The notes: generated by a model from the sequence alone, not told the origin. Shown: positions 1 to 8,267, counted from the first letter of the stretch. The stretch: 46,892 nucleotides of DNA from Streptomyces nanshensis (GCF_001751255.1 NZ_LJGW01000110.1:1-46892); one strand, 5' to 3'. Program-made: numbers and translations.

Positions 1-162
1 GGCGGTGTCTGGTGCGTGCGGTCGCAAGGCGGAGGTGGGGGCACCCCCGGGCCGTCAGGTCCAGGGGGAGAGAGCGCAGCGGGCTGCGCCGACGATCGGC
101 AACGCAACGAACGTGCGTGCCAGGCGCCGCCGCCCAGACGAGATTTGTCAGACAGACCCTAG
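1..162. repeat. Diverged, left-truncated copy of a small inverted-repeat element
   Basis: Positions 7-162 match 32965-33145 in the same orientation over long stretches, for example GTGCGTGCGGTCGCAAGGCG here against GTGCGTGCGATCGCAAGGCG there, with a deletion of about 25 bases here. The right end reads GATTTGTCAGACAGACCCTAG, which matches the perfect terminus of the second copy at 15 of 21 positions and still ends in CTAG. The left terminus lies outside the window or is lost. There is no open frame with recognisable protein content. It is an old, non-autonomous (MITE-like) copy. Confidence 0.7.
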
Positions 163-274
163 GTCGAGCGGAGACGGACGGAAGGGCGGCGCCCGGAGCG
201 GTGCGCCACGGGACACGGGCGTACGCGCCCGTGTACGCAGGGCCGTTCCGGCCGCGGCCCTGTCGCCCCCGCCG

Positions 275-946
275 TCACTCCTCGTCGTCCAGCTCGATGT
301 CCGCCTCGTCGAAGACTGAGCTGACGTCGAAGCGGCAGATCACCCTTTCGGGGTCGGCCTGCTCGAAGGGGGCCGACAGCCACTCCCCCGGTTCGCTCGG
401 CTCGTCGGCGGCCGTCACCCACAGCGTCGAGTCGCCCTCCTCCAGGCCGAACTCCTTGTGCCGCGTGGCGATTTCGTCCGGCTCGTACTCGCCGAAGAGG
501 ATGCCGAGCGCCGCGTGGACGCTGCTGCCCGCCGACGTGCCGGACGGGCCCTCCTCGTCGGCGGAGTCCGGGTCGAGGTCGGTGACGCGCTGGGCCTGCG
601 CCAGGAGGCGCTGGGTCTCCAGCACGGTGTAGTCGCGCCGGATCAGCACGCTCAGGGCGTTGGGGACCTCCGGTCCGGTGTAGGCGGGCATGGAGTCGCC
701 GCCGGGGATCTCGAAGGGGGTGACCTCGTCGTAGGTCTCGTAGAGCAGCTCGTCGTAGGCCTCGCCTGCCGCCGCCAGTTCGTCGAAGGCGGCGTAGACG
801 GCGGTGTCGGCGGCGCCGTTCCCGGCGTCCTTCCCGGCGCCCTCAGCCCGGCGCTCGACCGCTTCGAGGTGCCGGTCCAGCGCGGCTTTCACCGCTTCTG
901 CGGCGGCGCGTACGTCGGCAGCGGTGGGCTGCTCAGCATCAGACAT
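275..946 (-). CDS. Acidic hypothetical protein, 223 aa
   Basis: I do not recognise a family. The protein starts MSDAEQPTAADVRAAAEAV, has an alpha-helical, Glu/Ala-rich first half, a middle segment with PFEIPGGDSMPAYTGPEVP, and a strongly acidic tail ending DIELDDEE. There is no signal peptide or membrane segment, so it should be cytoplasmic. The ATG at 946 was preferred over an upstream extension to 985, because the extra residues look non-coding and no start there has a ribosome site. No clear Shine-Dalgarno precedes 946 either, so it may be leaderless. It diverges from the DUF5703 gene across only 47 bp, suggesting a shared promoter zone. Confidence 0.75.
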   Translation of the reverse strand: MSDAEQPTAADVRAAAEAVKAALDRHLEAVERRAEGAGKDAGNGAADTAVYAAFDELAAAGEAYDELLYETYDEVTPFEIPGGDSMPAYTGPEVPNALSVLIRRDYTVLETQRLLAQAQRVTDLDPDSADEEGPSGTSAGSSVHAALGILFGEYEPDEIATRHKEFGLEEGDSTLWVTAADEPSEPGEWLSAPFEQADPERVICRFDVSSVFDEADIELDDEE

Positions 947-993
947 AGTGCAGACGCTATCCGGATACGTCCTCTGCCCGCACAATAGATGAG

Positions 994-1182
994 ATGCCGG
1001 AATACGAATTTCGCGATGTGTACGTGCCTCGCGGGGTCTCCCGCAAGGCCGCCACCCGACTGCTCACCGACCATGCCGAGTACGGGCACTGGGAGTTGGC
1101 CCGTACGCGCCTGTATCCCGACGGCAGCCGCAGGGTGCGGCTGCGCCGCCGGATCATCCGCCAGCTCCACGCGACCTGGTGA
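994..1182 (+). CDS. DUF5703 family small protein, 62 aa
   Basis: A short basic protein beginning MPEYEFRDVYVPRGVSRKAA and ending RRRIIRQLHATW. This matches the DUF5703 family of small actinobacterial proteins of unknown function, which are normally about this length, so it looks complete. It contains no cysteine pair, membrane helix or signal peptide. The first ATG is used; no strong Shine-Dalgarno lies upstream and the transcript may be leaderless. It is divergent to the acidic hypothetical gene and convergent with the long chaplin gene, from which a strong hairpin separates it. Confidence 0.8.
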   Translation: MPEYEFRDVYVPRGVSRKAATRLLTDHAEYGHWELARTRLYPDGSRRVRLRRRIIRQLHATW

Positions 1183-1219
1183 GGCTCCCGGCCGGCGGAG
1201 GCGGGAGCGGCAGCAGACC

Positions 1220-1261
1220 ACGGCGGAGCGGACACCACCCGTGTGGTGCCCGCTCCGCCGT
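1220..1261. terminator. Bidirectional hairpin terminator
   Basis: Two 19-base arms, beginning ACGGCGGAGCGG and ending CCGCTCCGCCGT, pair with one mismatch around a 4-base loop (CCGT). The hairpin lies between the convergent stops of the DUF5703 gene (1182) and the long chaplin gene (1280), so it can serve both. The T run is short (CTTTCC), as is usual in Streptomyces. Confidence 0.75.
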
Positions 1262-1279
1262 CTTTCCGGCTGTCTCCGG

Positions 1280-1978
1280 TCAGCGCCGCGCCATCCGCGC
1301 GGCACGACGGTAGAGGACGAAACCGCCGACCAGCAGGCCCGCGCTCAGCGGTGCGCCGTAGGCGATCATGTCGCCCGCACCGGTGTGGGCCAGCTCGCCC
1401 GTGACCGGCTCGGACTGGGTCCGTACGTCGGAGGCGGGCGTGGTCTGCGGCGCGGTCCCGTCGTCACCGGGGTTGTCCGCACCGGGGTTCTCGGAGCCCG
1501 GGGTGTCCGTCCCGGGCTCGTCCGGGGTGCCCGGGCCCGGGTTGTCCGGCTCGTCGTCGGCGGGCGGGGTGCTCGCCTCGTCGCCGCAGTCGGCGCCACC
1601 CGGGGTGTTGCCGATGCCGACCACGCTGACGCTGTTCCCGCACACGTCGACGGGAGCGTTGATCGGCGCCTCGATGTTGTTCCCGGAGCCGATGCCCTCC
1701 GAGCCCTGCGCGCTGCCGCTGGTCTGCGACGAACCGCCGCCGCTGCAGTCGACGCCCGAGGACGGGTTGAGAGCACCGAGGACGCTCACGGTGTTGCCGC
1801 ACACGTCCGCGTCCACGTTCACCGGAACCTGGACGTTGTTGCCCGAAAGGACACCGGGCGAGTTGGCCGCGGACCCCGCGGCTCCCTGGTCGGCGAACGC
1901 GGTGCCGCCCGAGAACGTGGCGAGCACTCCGCCCGCCGCGGCCACGGTGATCAGGCCTTTTCTTGTGACCTGGCGCAT
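1280..1978 (-). CDS. chpC: Long chaplin with two chaplin domains and sortase sorting signal
   Basis: A hydrophobic cell-surface protein that coats aerial hyphae and spores. The 232-aa product has an N-terminal signal peptide (MRQVTRKGLITVAAAGGVLA, cleavage near the Ala before DQGAAG). Two chaplin domains follow, each with a VCGN motif and a second cysteine (ending SSGVDC and PGGADC). A Pro/Gly/Asp-rich wall-spanning stretch comes next, then a LAHTG sortase motif, a membrane helix and a basic tail (YRRAARMARR). The ATG at 1978 puts a basic n-region directly before the signal helix; the longer reading to 2029 does not. The neighbouring short chaplin gives the chpC-chpH arrangement, hence the symbol, but chpA or chpB cannot be excluded from sequence alone. 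Confidence 0.92.
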   Translation of the reverse strand: MRQVTRKGLITVAAAGGVLATFSGGTAFADQGAAGSAANSPGVLSGNNVQVPVNVDADVCGNTVSVLGALNPSSGVDCSGGGSSQTSGSAQGSEGIGSGNNIEAPINAPVDVCGNSVSVVGIGNTPGGADCGDEASTPPADDEPDNPGPGTPDEPGTDTPGSENPGADNPGDDGTAPQTTPASDVRTQSEPVTGELAHTGAGDMIAYGAPLSAGLLVGGFVLYRRAARMARR

Positions 1979-2151
1979 GATTCTGATTTCCCCTGCCTTG
2001 CTTTCTGCCAATGGGTCGTACAAGGGCACACGAGTCGTGGCCGGTTCGCGGACTTCCTGTGTCCGCGCCCGGAAAGGCCGGGAGGCTCACGGCACGCAGC
2101 CGCGCGCCGGGCCGCCCGGGCCTCACTTCCTCATGTGGTTGAGGAATGACC

Positions 2152-2382
2152 TCAGTTGGTGCAGGCGCTGCCGGCAGCCGGGTTCAGCAGACCGATGACG
2201 CTCACGGTGTTGCCGCACACGTCGGCGTCGGCGTTCACCGGAACCTGGATGTTGTTCCCCGAGACCAGGCCCGGTGAGTTCGCGGCCGAACCCGGGACGC
2301 CCTGGTCGGCGGAGGCGATACCGGCACCCGCGAGCACCAGACCACCGGCGGCAGCCGCAACGGCGGCGACCTTCTTCATCAT
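2152..2382 (-). CDS. chpH: Short chaplin (ChpH-like)
   Basis: A secreted 76-aa protein: signal peptide MMKKVAAVAAAAGGLVLAGA with the cleavage region ending ASA, then one chaplin domain with SGNNIQVPVNADADVCGN and a C-terminal cysteine in SACTN. The two cysteines are those that form the chaplin disulfide. Known short chaplins assemble into amyloid-like films that lower surface tension at the air-water interface and line the aerial hyphal surface. GGAGG lies 5 bases before the first ATG. Its mature start (DQGVPGSAANSPG) closely resembles the first domain of the adjacent long chaplin (DQGAAGSAANSPG), so the two may share ancestry by duplication. Confidence 0.93.
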   Translation of the reverse strand: MMKKVAAVAAAAGGLVLAGAGIASADQGVPGSAANSPGLVSGNNIQVPVNADADVCGNTVSVIGLLNPAAGSACTN

Positions 2383-2590
2383 GAATTCCTCCTAGTTGGC
2401 ACGCGGTTCAAACTGCGAACCGCACCACCTGTAACGAGGATGGAGGAATGGGGGTACGTGTTGACGCGGGCATTCACCCTTTCCGGGCGCGGGGCACAGG
2501 CGCGCGATTCCGGGAGGTGTCCCGTACGGGCGGAGAACCAGGCAGAGTTGAGTTTTCGCCCGTACGGGAATCAGCCCAACTCCCGCCCGT

Positions 2591-3925
2591 TCAGCACTGA
2601 TCCAGGAAGCGGTCGAGCACCCGTACGCCGAACTTCAGTCCGTCCACCGGGACTCGCTCGTCGACGCCGTGGAACATTCCGGCGAAGTCCAGCTCCGGCG
2701 GCAGCTTCAGCGGCGCGAACCCGAAGCAGCGGATGCCCAGATCGTCGAAGGACTTGGCGTCCGTACCGCCGGAGAGCATGTACGGAACGGCGCGCGCCAC
2801 CGGGTCCTCGGCCTTCAGCGACGACTGCATCGCGTCCACCAGGGCGCCGTCGAAGCTCGTCTCCAGCGCCTTGTCGGCGTGCACGTCCTCGTGCCGTACG
2901 CGCGGGCCGAGGATGCGGTCCAGGTCGGCGAGGAACTCCTCCTCGTGGCCCGGCAGGAAGCGGCCGTCGACATGGGCGGTGGCCTGGCCGGGAATGACGT
3001 TCACCTTGTAGCCGGCGCCGAGTTGGGTGGGCGCCGCGGTGTTCTGGAGGGTCGCCCCGATGATCTTGGCGATGCCGCCGAGCTTGGCGAGGGTCTCCTC
3101 CATGTCCTCCGGGTCGAGTTCGGTGCCGAGGGCGTCGGAGAGCTCGTCCAGGAAGGAGCGGACGGTCTTCGTCACACGCACCGGGAACTTGTGCCGGCCC
3201 AACCGCCCGACGGCTTCGCAGAGTTCGGTGATCGCGTTGTCGTTGTTGGTCATCGAGCCGTGCCCGGCGGTGCCGTCGACGGTCAGCCGCATCCAGTGCA
3301 TGCCCTTCTGGGCCGTCTCCACCAGATACAGGCGCAGGTTCTCGTTGACCGTGAAGGAGAAGCCGCCGACCTCGCCGATGGCCTCCGTCACACCCTCGAA
3401 GAGGTCGGGGTGGTTGTCGACGAGGTGACGTGCGCCGTAGACGCCGCCGGCCTCCTCGTCGGCGAGGAAGGCGAGCACCACGTCGCGCGGCGGCCTGCGG
3501 CCGCTGCGCAGCCGGTCGCGTACGACGGCCAGCGTCATGGCGTCCATGTCCTTCATGTCGACGGCGCCGCGTCCCCAGACGCAGCCGTCCGCGATCTCGC
3601 CGGAGAAGGGGTCGTGCGTCCAGTCCGCGGCGTTGGCGGGCACGACGTCGGTGTGGCCGTGGATCAGCAGGGCGGGCCGGGAGGAGTCCTCGCCCTCGAT
3701 ACGGGCGACGGCCGAGGCGCGGCCCGGGCTGGACTCGAAGATCTGCGGCTCCAGGCCCACCTCGGCGAGCTTCTCCGCGACGTACTCGGCTGCGGCGCGC
3801 TCCCCCGGGCCCTCGTTGCCGCCGTAGTTGCTGGTGTCGATCCGGATGAGGTCACGGCAGAGATCGACGACCTCACTCTCGGCACTCGCTCCGTCACCGG
3901 CCGGTGCGGGGGTCGACTGGTTCAC
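2591..3925 (-). CDS. M20/M25/M40 family metallopeptidase, 444 aa
   Basis: A zinc-dependent exo- or dipeptidase/deacylase of the ArgE/DapE/CPG2 type. Metal-ligand motifs appear in the family order: HGHTDVVPANAADW, GRGAVDMKDMDAM, the catalytic DEEAGG, and a C-terminal FHGVDER. The lid/dimerisation domain begins around GMHWMRLTVDGTAGHGS. No signal peptide is present, so it is cytoplasmic. The GTG at 3925 (VNQSTPAP) is chosen because GGAGG stands just upstream and the longer frame to 4087 runs into non-coding sequence. Substrate is not predictable; family members cleave N-acyl amino acids or dipeptides. It lies between the chaplin pair and tRNA-Leu. Confidence 0.9.
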   Translation of the reverse strand: MNQSTPAPAGDGASAESEVVDLCRDLIRIDTSNYGGNEGPGERAAAEYVAEKLAEVGLEPQIFESSPGRASAVARIEGEDSSRPALLIHGHTDVVPANAADWTHDPFSGEIADGCVWGRGAVDMKDMDAMTLAVVRDRLRSGRRPPRDVVLAFLADEEAGGVYGARHLVDNHPDLFEGVTEAIGEVGGFSFTVNENLRLYLVETAQKGMHWMRLTVDGTAGHGSMTNNDNAITELCEAVGRLGRHKFPVRVTKTVRSFLDELSDALGTELDPEDMEETLAKLGGIAKIIGATLQNTAAPTQLGAGYKVNVIPGQATAHVDGRFLPGHEEEFLADLDRILGPRVRHEDVHADKALETSFDGALVDAMQSSLKAEDPVARAVPYMLSGGTDAKSFDDLGIRCFGFAPLKLPPELDFAGMFHGVDERVPVDGLKFGVRVLDRFLDQC

Positions 3926-4090
3926 ACTGCCTCCTCGTATCGCCGTCGGATCCGTCTCCATCCTCCCGCTTGACGGGCGCCTCCCCAAGGGCGGGGAGCG
4001 GGAGCCGGGGTGATCCCGTGCGTGATCGGAGCGTCCGCGAGCAGTGTTAAGGTTGGCTCTGCCGCACGCCGGAGGCGGGCGGCGCACCTT

Positions 4091-4175
4091 GTCGGGGTGG
4101 CGGAATGGCAGACGCGCTAGCTTGAGGTGCTAGTGCCCTTTACAGGGCGTGGGGGTTCAAGTCCCCCTCCCGACA
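4091..4175 (+). tRNA. tRNA-Leu (anticodon GAG)
   Basis: An 85-base class II tRNA. Acceptor stem GTCGGGG pairs with TCCCGAC, followed by discriminator A; CCA is not encoded. The anticodon stem CTAGC/GCTAG holds loop TTGAGGT, giving anticodon GAG. A long variable arm (TGCCCTTTACAGGGCGT) and a perfect T arm (GGGGG TTCAAGT CCCCC) complete it. Its 3' half is partly duplicated at 10829-10879, marking it as a likely integration site. Confidence 0.95.
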
Positions 4176-4205
4176 CCGGTTCAAGCCCCTGTCGGACAGG
4201 GGCTT
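4155..4205 (+). repeat. Left copy of 51-bp direct repeat (candidate att site in tRNA-Leu)
   Basis: The segment from the T loop of tRNA-Leu through its terminator hairpin matches 10829-10879 at 49 of 51 positions. The first 33 bases are identical. Duplication of a tRNA 3' end is the classic footprint of site-specific integration by a tyrosine recombinase, where the incoming element rebuilds the tRNA end. The distance between copies is 6,674 bp. Confidence 0.65.
4183..4205 (+). terminator. tRNA-Leu intrinsic terminator
   Basis: Arms AAGCCCCTGT and ACAGGGGCTT form a perfect 10-bp hairpin with a 3-base loop (CGG), followed by TTCCTGTTT. It begins 8 bases after the tRNA end. Confidence 0.85.
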
Positions 4206-4519
4206 TTCCTGTTTATCCCTGTCGCGTGACCAACCGCGTGACCAACAGGGATGATCTTGGTCGGCTCGCTCCGAAGAGCCTCCCGCAGGTCGCAGCCCCG
4301 GTACGGCTGGTTCACCGCCCGGGGCGGCCACGGCGATCTCGACGCCGCCCTCGGACGGCAGCCGGGAGTTGCGCGCGGCCGTCGCCGGGCTCCAGGAGCC
4401 GGCCCGTCTCGCCCGGCATCTCCTCGGCGCACTCCGCCACACCGAGCACATCTGACCCACCGCCGACGAGCCGGGGCCCGCGGCCCGAACACACCGCGGG
4501 CGCGGGCCCCTTCGCCCCG
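4206..4519. other. Stretch without an intact gene; possible 3' gene remnant
   Basis: No complete gene is supported here. A 12-base direct repeat CGCGTGACCAAC occurs at about 4223 and 4236, just inside the tRNA-side repeat. On the + strand, codons ending at 4455 read DGSRELRAAVAGLQEPARL and then RHLLGALRHTEHI before TGA. This looks like the end of a helical protein, but the frame closes about 66 codons upstream and has no start or ribosome site. It may be the stump of a gene cut when the tRNA-flanked segment formed, or chance high-GC coding bias. Confidence 0.35.
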
Positions 4520-6670
4520 TCAGCCGCGCCGCGCGCCCGCCCGGTCCTCCTCCGCCCGGAGAATCCGGTCGGGACGGATCGGCAGGTGCCGGTGCCGTAC
4601 TCCCGTCGCATGCCATACCGCGTTGGCGATCGCCGCCGCGGCGCCCACGATGCCGATCTCGCCGATGCCCTTGATGCCCACCGGATCGTCGGGGTCGACG
4701 TCGGTCACCCAGTCCGCCTCGACGTGCGGGACGTCGGCGTTCGCCGCGACGTGGTAGCCCGCGAAGTCGGCGCCCACGGTGGCCCCCGAGGCGTCGTCCC
4801 TGGCGGCCTCCTCGTGCAGGGCCATGGAGATGCCCCAGATCATCCCGCCGACCAACTGACCGCGCGCCGTCAGCGGATTGACGATCCGGCCCGCCGCGAA
4901 GATGCCGAGCATGCGCCGCACCCGTACCTCGCCCGTGGCGGTGTCGACCGCGACCTCGGCGAACTGCGCCCCGTACGCGTGCCGTTCGGTCTCCGTGAGG
5001 GCCCCGATGGCCGCGGCGGTGTCCGAGCGTACGGTGATGCCCTCCGGCGGAACGCTGCCGCCCAGGGCCAGTTGCTCCCGCAGGTCACGCGCAGCGGCCG
5101 TCACCGCCCACGCCCACGAGCGGGTGCCCATCGAACCGCCCGCGATCATCGCCTGGCCGAAATCGCTGTCGCCGATCCGTACGCGTACCTGGTCGGTGGG
5201 GACCCCGAGCGCGTCGGCGGCGACGAGGGCGAGGGCGGTGCGCGCTCCGGTCCCGACGTCCGCCGCGGTGATCCGTACGGTGAATCCGCCGTCCTGCTCG
5301 GCCGTCACGGCTGCCGTGGACGGGATCGCCCGGGAGGGGAAGGAGGCGGCGGCCGTGCCGGTCCCGATCAGCAGGTGCCCTTCCCGGCGTATGCCCGGAC
5401 GGGGGTCGCGCTCCGCCCAGCCGAACCGGTCGGCGCCCTCGCGGAAGCAGGCGAGGACGTTCCGGGTGCTGAAGGGCAGTCCGGAGACGGGCCCGGTCTC
5501 GGGTTCGTTGCGTGCCCGCAGCTCGATCGGGTCGAGGCCGCACTGCTCGGCGAGTTCGTCGAGCGCCGACTCCAGCGCGAACGAGCCCGGTGCCTCGCCC
5601 GGCGCCCGCATGAACGTCGGGGTCGGCACGTCCAGCCGCACGAGCCGGTTGGCGGTGCGGTGCGCGGTGGCGTCGTACATCACCCGTGCCACCCCGGCGC
5701 TCGGCTCGACGAACTCGTGCACGGTCGAGGTGAGGCTGAGGGAGTCGTGCTCCAGGGCGCGCAGCCGCCCGTCGGCGTCGGCGCCGAGCCGGACCCGCTG
5801 CGCCGTGGGGCTGCGGTAGCCGGTCAGCGTGAACATCTGGCGCCGGGTCAGCACGACACGGACCGGACGCTGGAGCACGGTCGCCGCCATCACCGCGGCC
5901 ACCTGGTGCGCCCGTACCCCCTTGGAGCCGAAGGCGCCGCCGACGTGTTCGGAGCGGACCCGTACGGAGGAGGGGTCGAGCGAGAACAGCTTCGCCAGCT
6001 CGTTCACGATCCAGGCGCTGCCCTGGTTCGAGTCGACCAGCTCCAGCCGCCCGCCCTCCCAGCGGGCCGTCGCCGCGTGCGGCTCCATGGGGCTGTGGTG
6101 CTCCTCCGGCGTGGTGTACTCCTCGTCCACCACGGCGGCGGACGAGGCGAGTTGGGCCGCCAGGTCGCCCTTCTCCGCCACGTCCGGCTTCTCGGGGCCG
6201 CCGGGCGCGTACGCGTCCGGGCGCCCCGCGTCGAACGCGACGTCGTGCGGCTCCTCCTCGTACTCCACGACCAGCGCCTCGGCGGCCTCCCGTGCCTGCT
6301 CGGAGGTCTCGGCGACGACGAGCGCCACCGGCCAACCCCGGTGCGGGACACGGTCGTTCTGGAAGACGGCGATCGTCGGGTCCGGCGGTCCCAGCATGCC
6401 CGCGTAGTCGGTGTTCACGTGCGGGGCGTTGCCGTGGTGCAGGACGGCGAGCACGCCGGGCATCGCCAGGACGGACGCGGTGTCGACGGGGCGGACGCGG
6501 CCCCGGGCGACGGTGGACAACGCCAGCCAGCCGTAGGCGAGTTCGGCGAAGGGGACGTCACCCGCGTAGCGGGCGGTCCCGGTGACCTTCTCGGGACCCT
6601 CCACCCGCGTGTGCGGGGAGCCGTGCGCGCCCTCGGCCGGGGGCGTTGTTCCGGTCGTGGCAGTGGTCAT
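4520..6670 (-). CDS. Molybdenum hydroxylase large subunit, PaoC/xanthine-dehydrogenase type
   Basis: The molybdopterin-binding catalytic subunit (716 aa) of a three-subunit xanthine dehydrogenase/aldehyde oxidoreductase. The N-terminal aldehyde-oxidase a/b hammerhead is seen in TRVEGPEKVTGTARYAGDV. Cofactor motifs follow: HVGGAFGSKG, FMRAPGEAPG and the base glutamate in GIKGIGEIG (about Glu671). The RAPGEAPG loop and about 720-residue length fit the periplasmic aldehyde oxidase (PaoC/YagR) branch rather than classical XdhB. The ATG at 6670 overlaps the stop of the FAD subunit by 4 bp (ATGA), so translation is coupled. Substrate is uncertain; aromatic aldehydes or purines are family possibilities. 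No Tat signal is seen in any subunit, so it probably works in the cytoplasm. Confidence 0.9.
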   Translation of the reverse strand: MTTATTGTTPPAEGAHGSPHTRVEGPEKVTGTARYAGDVPFAELAYGWLALSTVARGRVRPVDTASVLAMPGVLAVLHHGNAPHVNTDYAGMLGPPDPTIAVFQNDRVPHRGWPVALVVAETSEQAREAAEALVVEYEEEPHDVAFDAGRPDAYAPGGPEKPDVAEKGDLAAQLASSAAVVDEEYTTPEEHHSPMEPHAATARWEGGRLELVDSNQGSAWIVNELAKLFSLDPSSVRVRSEHVGGAFGSKGVRAHQVAAVMAATVLQRPVRVVLTRRQMFTLTGYRSPTAQRVRLGADADGRLRALEHDSLSLTSTVHEFVEPSAGVARVMYDATAHRTANRLVRLDVPTPTFMRAPGEAPGSFALESALDELAEQCGLDPIELRARNEPETGPVSGLPFSTRNVLACFREGADRFGWAERDPRPGIRREGHLLIGTGTAAASFPSRAIPSTAAVTAEQDGGFTVRITAADVGTGARTALALVAADALGVPTDQVRVRIGDSDFGQAMIAGGSMGTRSWAWAVTAAARDLREQLALGGSVPPEGITVRSDTAAAIGALTETERHAYGAQFAEVAVDTATGEVRVRRMLGIFAAGRIVNPLTARGQLVGGMIWGISMALHEEAARDDASGATVGADFAGYHVAANADVPHVEADWVTDVDPDDPVGIKGIGEIGIVGAAAAIANAVWHATGVRHRHLPIRPDRILRAEEDRAGARRG

Positions 6671-7677
6671 CGGGAAGCCCCCTCGCTCAGTTCGGTCAGC
6701 ACGGCCACCACCAGGTTCCGGATCAGGGTCACCTTGTATCCGTTCCCGGACAGCGGCGCCGCGGCGGCGAGTTCGGCGTCCGCGGCGGCGGCGAAGCCGG
6801 CGGCGTCGGCCGGTGCCCCGGTCAGCACCCGCTCGGCCTCGCGGGCGCGCCACGGCCGGGACGCGACCGCCCCGAAGGCCAGGCGCACCTCGTGCACGGA
6901 ACCCTCCCGTACGTCGAGGGCGGCGGCGACGGAACCGATCGCGAAGGCGTACGAGGCACGCTCGCGGACCTTCCGGTAGCGCGAGTGCGCGGCGACCGGG
7001 GCGGGGGGCAGCGTGACGCCGGTGATCAGCGCCCCGGAGGGCAGCGCGGTCTCCACGTGCGGGGTCGAACCGACCGGCAGGTAGAAGTCGGCCATCGGCA
7101 GCTCTCCCCGGGAGGGAGCACCTCCGGGCCCGTCCGCCGTCTCGTATGTGACGACCGCGTCGAAGGCGGCCAGTGCCACGCCCATGTCCGACGGGTGGAC
7201 GGCCACGCAGTGCTCGGAGGCGCCCAGGATCGCGTGGTTGCGGTGCTCGCCCGCGACGGCGGGGCAACCGCTGCCGGGTTCCCGCTTGTTGCACGGCTGG
7301 GTCACGTCGCCGAAGTAGCCGCAGCGGGTGCGCTGGAGCAGGTTGCCGCCGACCGTGGCGACGTTGCGCAGTTGCCCCGAGGCACCGGCCAGCACCGCCT
7401 GTGTCAACGCCGGGTAGCGGCTGCGGACTTCGGGGTGCGCGGCCAGTTCGCTGTTGGTGACGGTGGCCCCGATGTGCAGGCCGCCGTCCTCTCTCGTCTC
7501 GATCCGTCCCAGCGGCAGGCGGCTGACGTCGACGAGCCGCGCGGGCCGCTCGACGCCGGTCTTCATCAGGTCGACGAGGTTGGTGCCGCCGCCGAGGTAG
7601 CGCGCGCCGGGTTCGGCGGCGAGCTGCGCGACCGCGCCGGAGACGTCGAAGACGCGCTGGTAGCCGAACTCCCTCAT
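6667..7677 (-). CDS. Molybdenum hydroxylase FAD subunit with extra cysteine cluster, PaoB type
   Basis: A 336-aa FAD-binding subunit passing electrons from the Fe-S subunit to an acceptor. The FAD loops are YLGGGTNLVDLM near residue 28 and NVATVGGNLLQRTRCGYFG near residue 105. Four cysteines (119, 129, 138, 157) sit in RTRCGYFGDVTQPCNKREPG and GCPAVAGEH through EHCVAVHPSDM. This is the insertion that binds an additional [4Fe-4S] cluster in PaoB/4-hydroxybenzoyl-CoA-reductase-like subunits. The C-terminal CO-dehydrogenase flavoprotein domain follows (HEVRLAFGAVASRPWRA). It overlaps both neighbours by 4 bp, making one tight operon in the order Fe-S, FAD, Mo. Confidence 0.9.
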   Translation of the reverse strand: MREFGYQRVFDVSGAVAQLAAEPGARYLGGGTNLVDLMKTGVERPARLVDVSRLPLGRIETREDGGLHIGATVTNSELAAHPEVRSRYPALTQAVLAGASGQLRNVATVGGNLLQRTRCGYFGDVTQPCNKREPGSGCPAVAGEHRNHAILGASEHCVAVHPSDMGVALAAFDAVVTYETADGPGGAPSRGELPMADFYLPVGSTPHVETALPSGALITGVTLPPAPVAAHSRYRKVRERASYAFAIGSVAAALDVREGSVHEVRLAFGAVASRPWRAREAERVLTGAPADAAGFAAAADAELAAAAPLSGNGYKVTLIRNLVVAVLTELSEGASR

Positions 7678-8267
7678 GCGGAGACCTCCGTTGCCGGGTC
7701 CGCGGGCTTTTCGGCTATGCCGTCGGGCCTGGTCCCCGTCCGTTCCGCGGCCGCCCGTGTGACGGCCTCGACGATCTGCACGTACGCGCCGCAACGGCAC
7801 AGGTTGCCGCTCATCCGCTCCCGGATCTCCTCGGGCGTCAGCTCCGGCGGTGCCGCCTCGGTCCGTACGTCGCCGGTGACGGCGCTCGGCCAGCCCGCCG
7901 CGTGCTCGTCGAGCATGGCGACGGCCGAACATATCTGTCCCGGCGTGCAGTAGCCGCACTGGTAGCCGTCGAGGTCGAGGAACGCCTGCTGCACCGGGTG
8001 CAGTTGGCCGCCCTCGGCCATCCCTTCGATGGTGGTGATGTGACGGCCTTCGGCGGCCACGGCCAACTGCAGGCAGGAGACGGCCCGTTGTCCGTCGATC
8101 AGTACGGTGCAGGCGCCGCACTGTCCCTGGTCGCAGCCCTTCTTGGTACCGGTCAGATCGAGGCGCTCGCGCAGGGCGTCGAGCAGGGTGGTGCGGTGGT
8201 CGACGAGCAGCGCGTGTTTCTCGCCATTGATGTCCAACGTGATGTCGCTGGACGTCGATGGATCCAT
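7674..8267 (-). CDS. Molybdenum hydroxylase [2Fe-2S] subunit, PaoA type
   Basis: A 197-aa iron-sulfur subunit with two [2Fe-2S] domains. The plant-ferredoxin-like cluster has Cys45, Cys50, Cys53 and Cys65 (KKGCDQGQCGACT). The helical domain has Cys104, Cys107, Cys157 and Cys159 (YQCGYCTPG and GNLCRCG). About 25 extra residues separate CTPGQ from the last pair. E. coli PaoA has a twin-arginine leader; this protein starts MDPSTSSDITLDINGEKHA and has none. The ATG at 8267 is the first gene of the operon, facing the TetR gene across a 253-bp region with two operators, so TetR control is likely. Confidence 0.9.
   Translation of the reverse strand: MDPSTSSDITLDINGEKHALLVDHRTTLLDALRERLDLTGTKKGCDQGQCGACTVLIDGQRAVSCLQLAVAAEGRHITTIEGMAEGGQLHPVQQAFLDLDGYQCGYCTPGQICSAVAMLDEHAAGWPSAVTGDVRTEAAPPELTPEEIRERMSGNLCRCGAYVQIVEAVTRAAAERTGTRPDGIAEKPADPATEVSA

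Noticed and set aside
2383..2590. Small gene between the short chaplin and the peptidase
   Set aside because: The only + strand frame (from about 2440) reads into the antisense of the peptidase gene and has no family features; the gap fits a chaplin promoter.
4180..4520. Phage or ICE integrase beside the tRNA
   Set aside because: No frame on either strand shows the tyrosine recombinase R-H-R-Y motifs; the minus-strand reading through the tRNA is non-coding.
4527..6979. Long + strand frame opposite the PaoC-like gene
   Set aside because: Antisense shadow; the minus-strand frame carries GGAFGSKG, RAPGEAPG and GIGEIG motifs.
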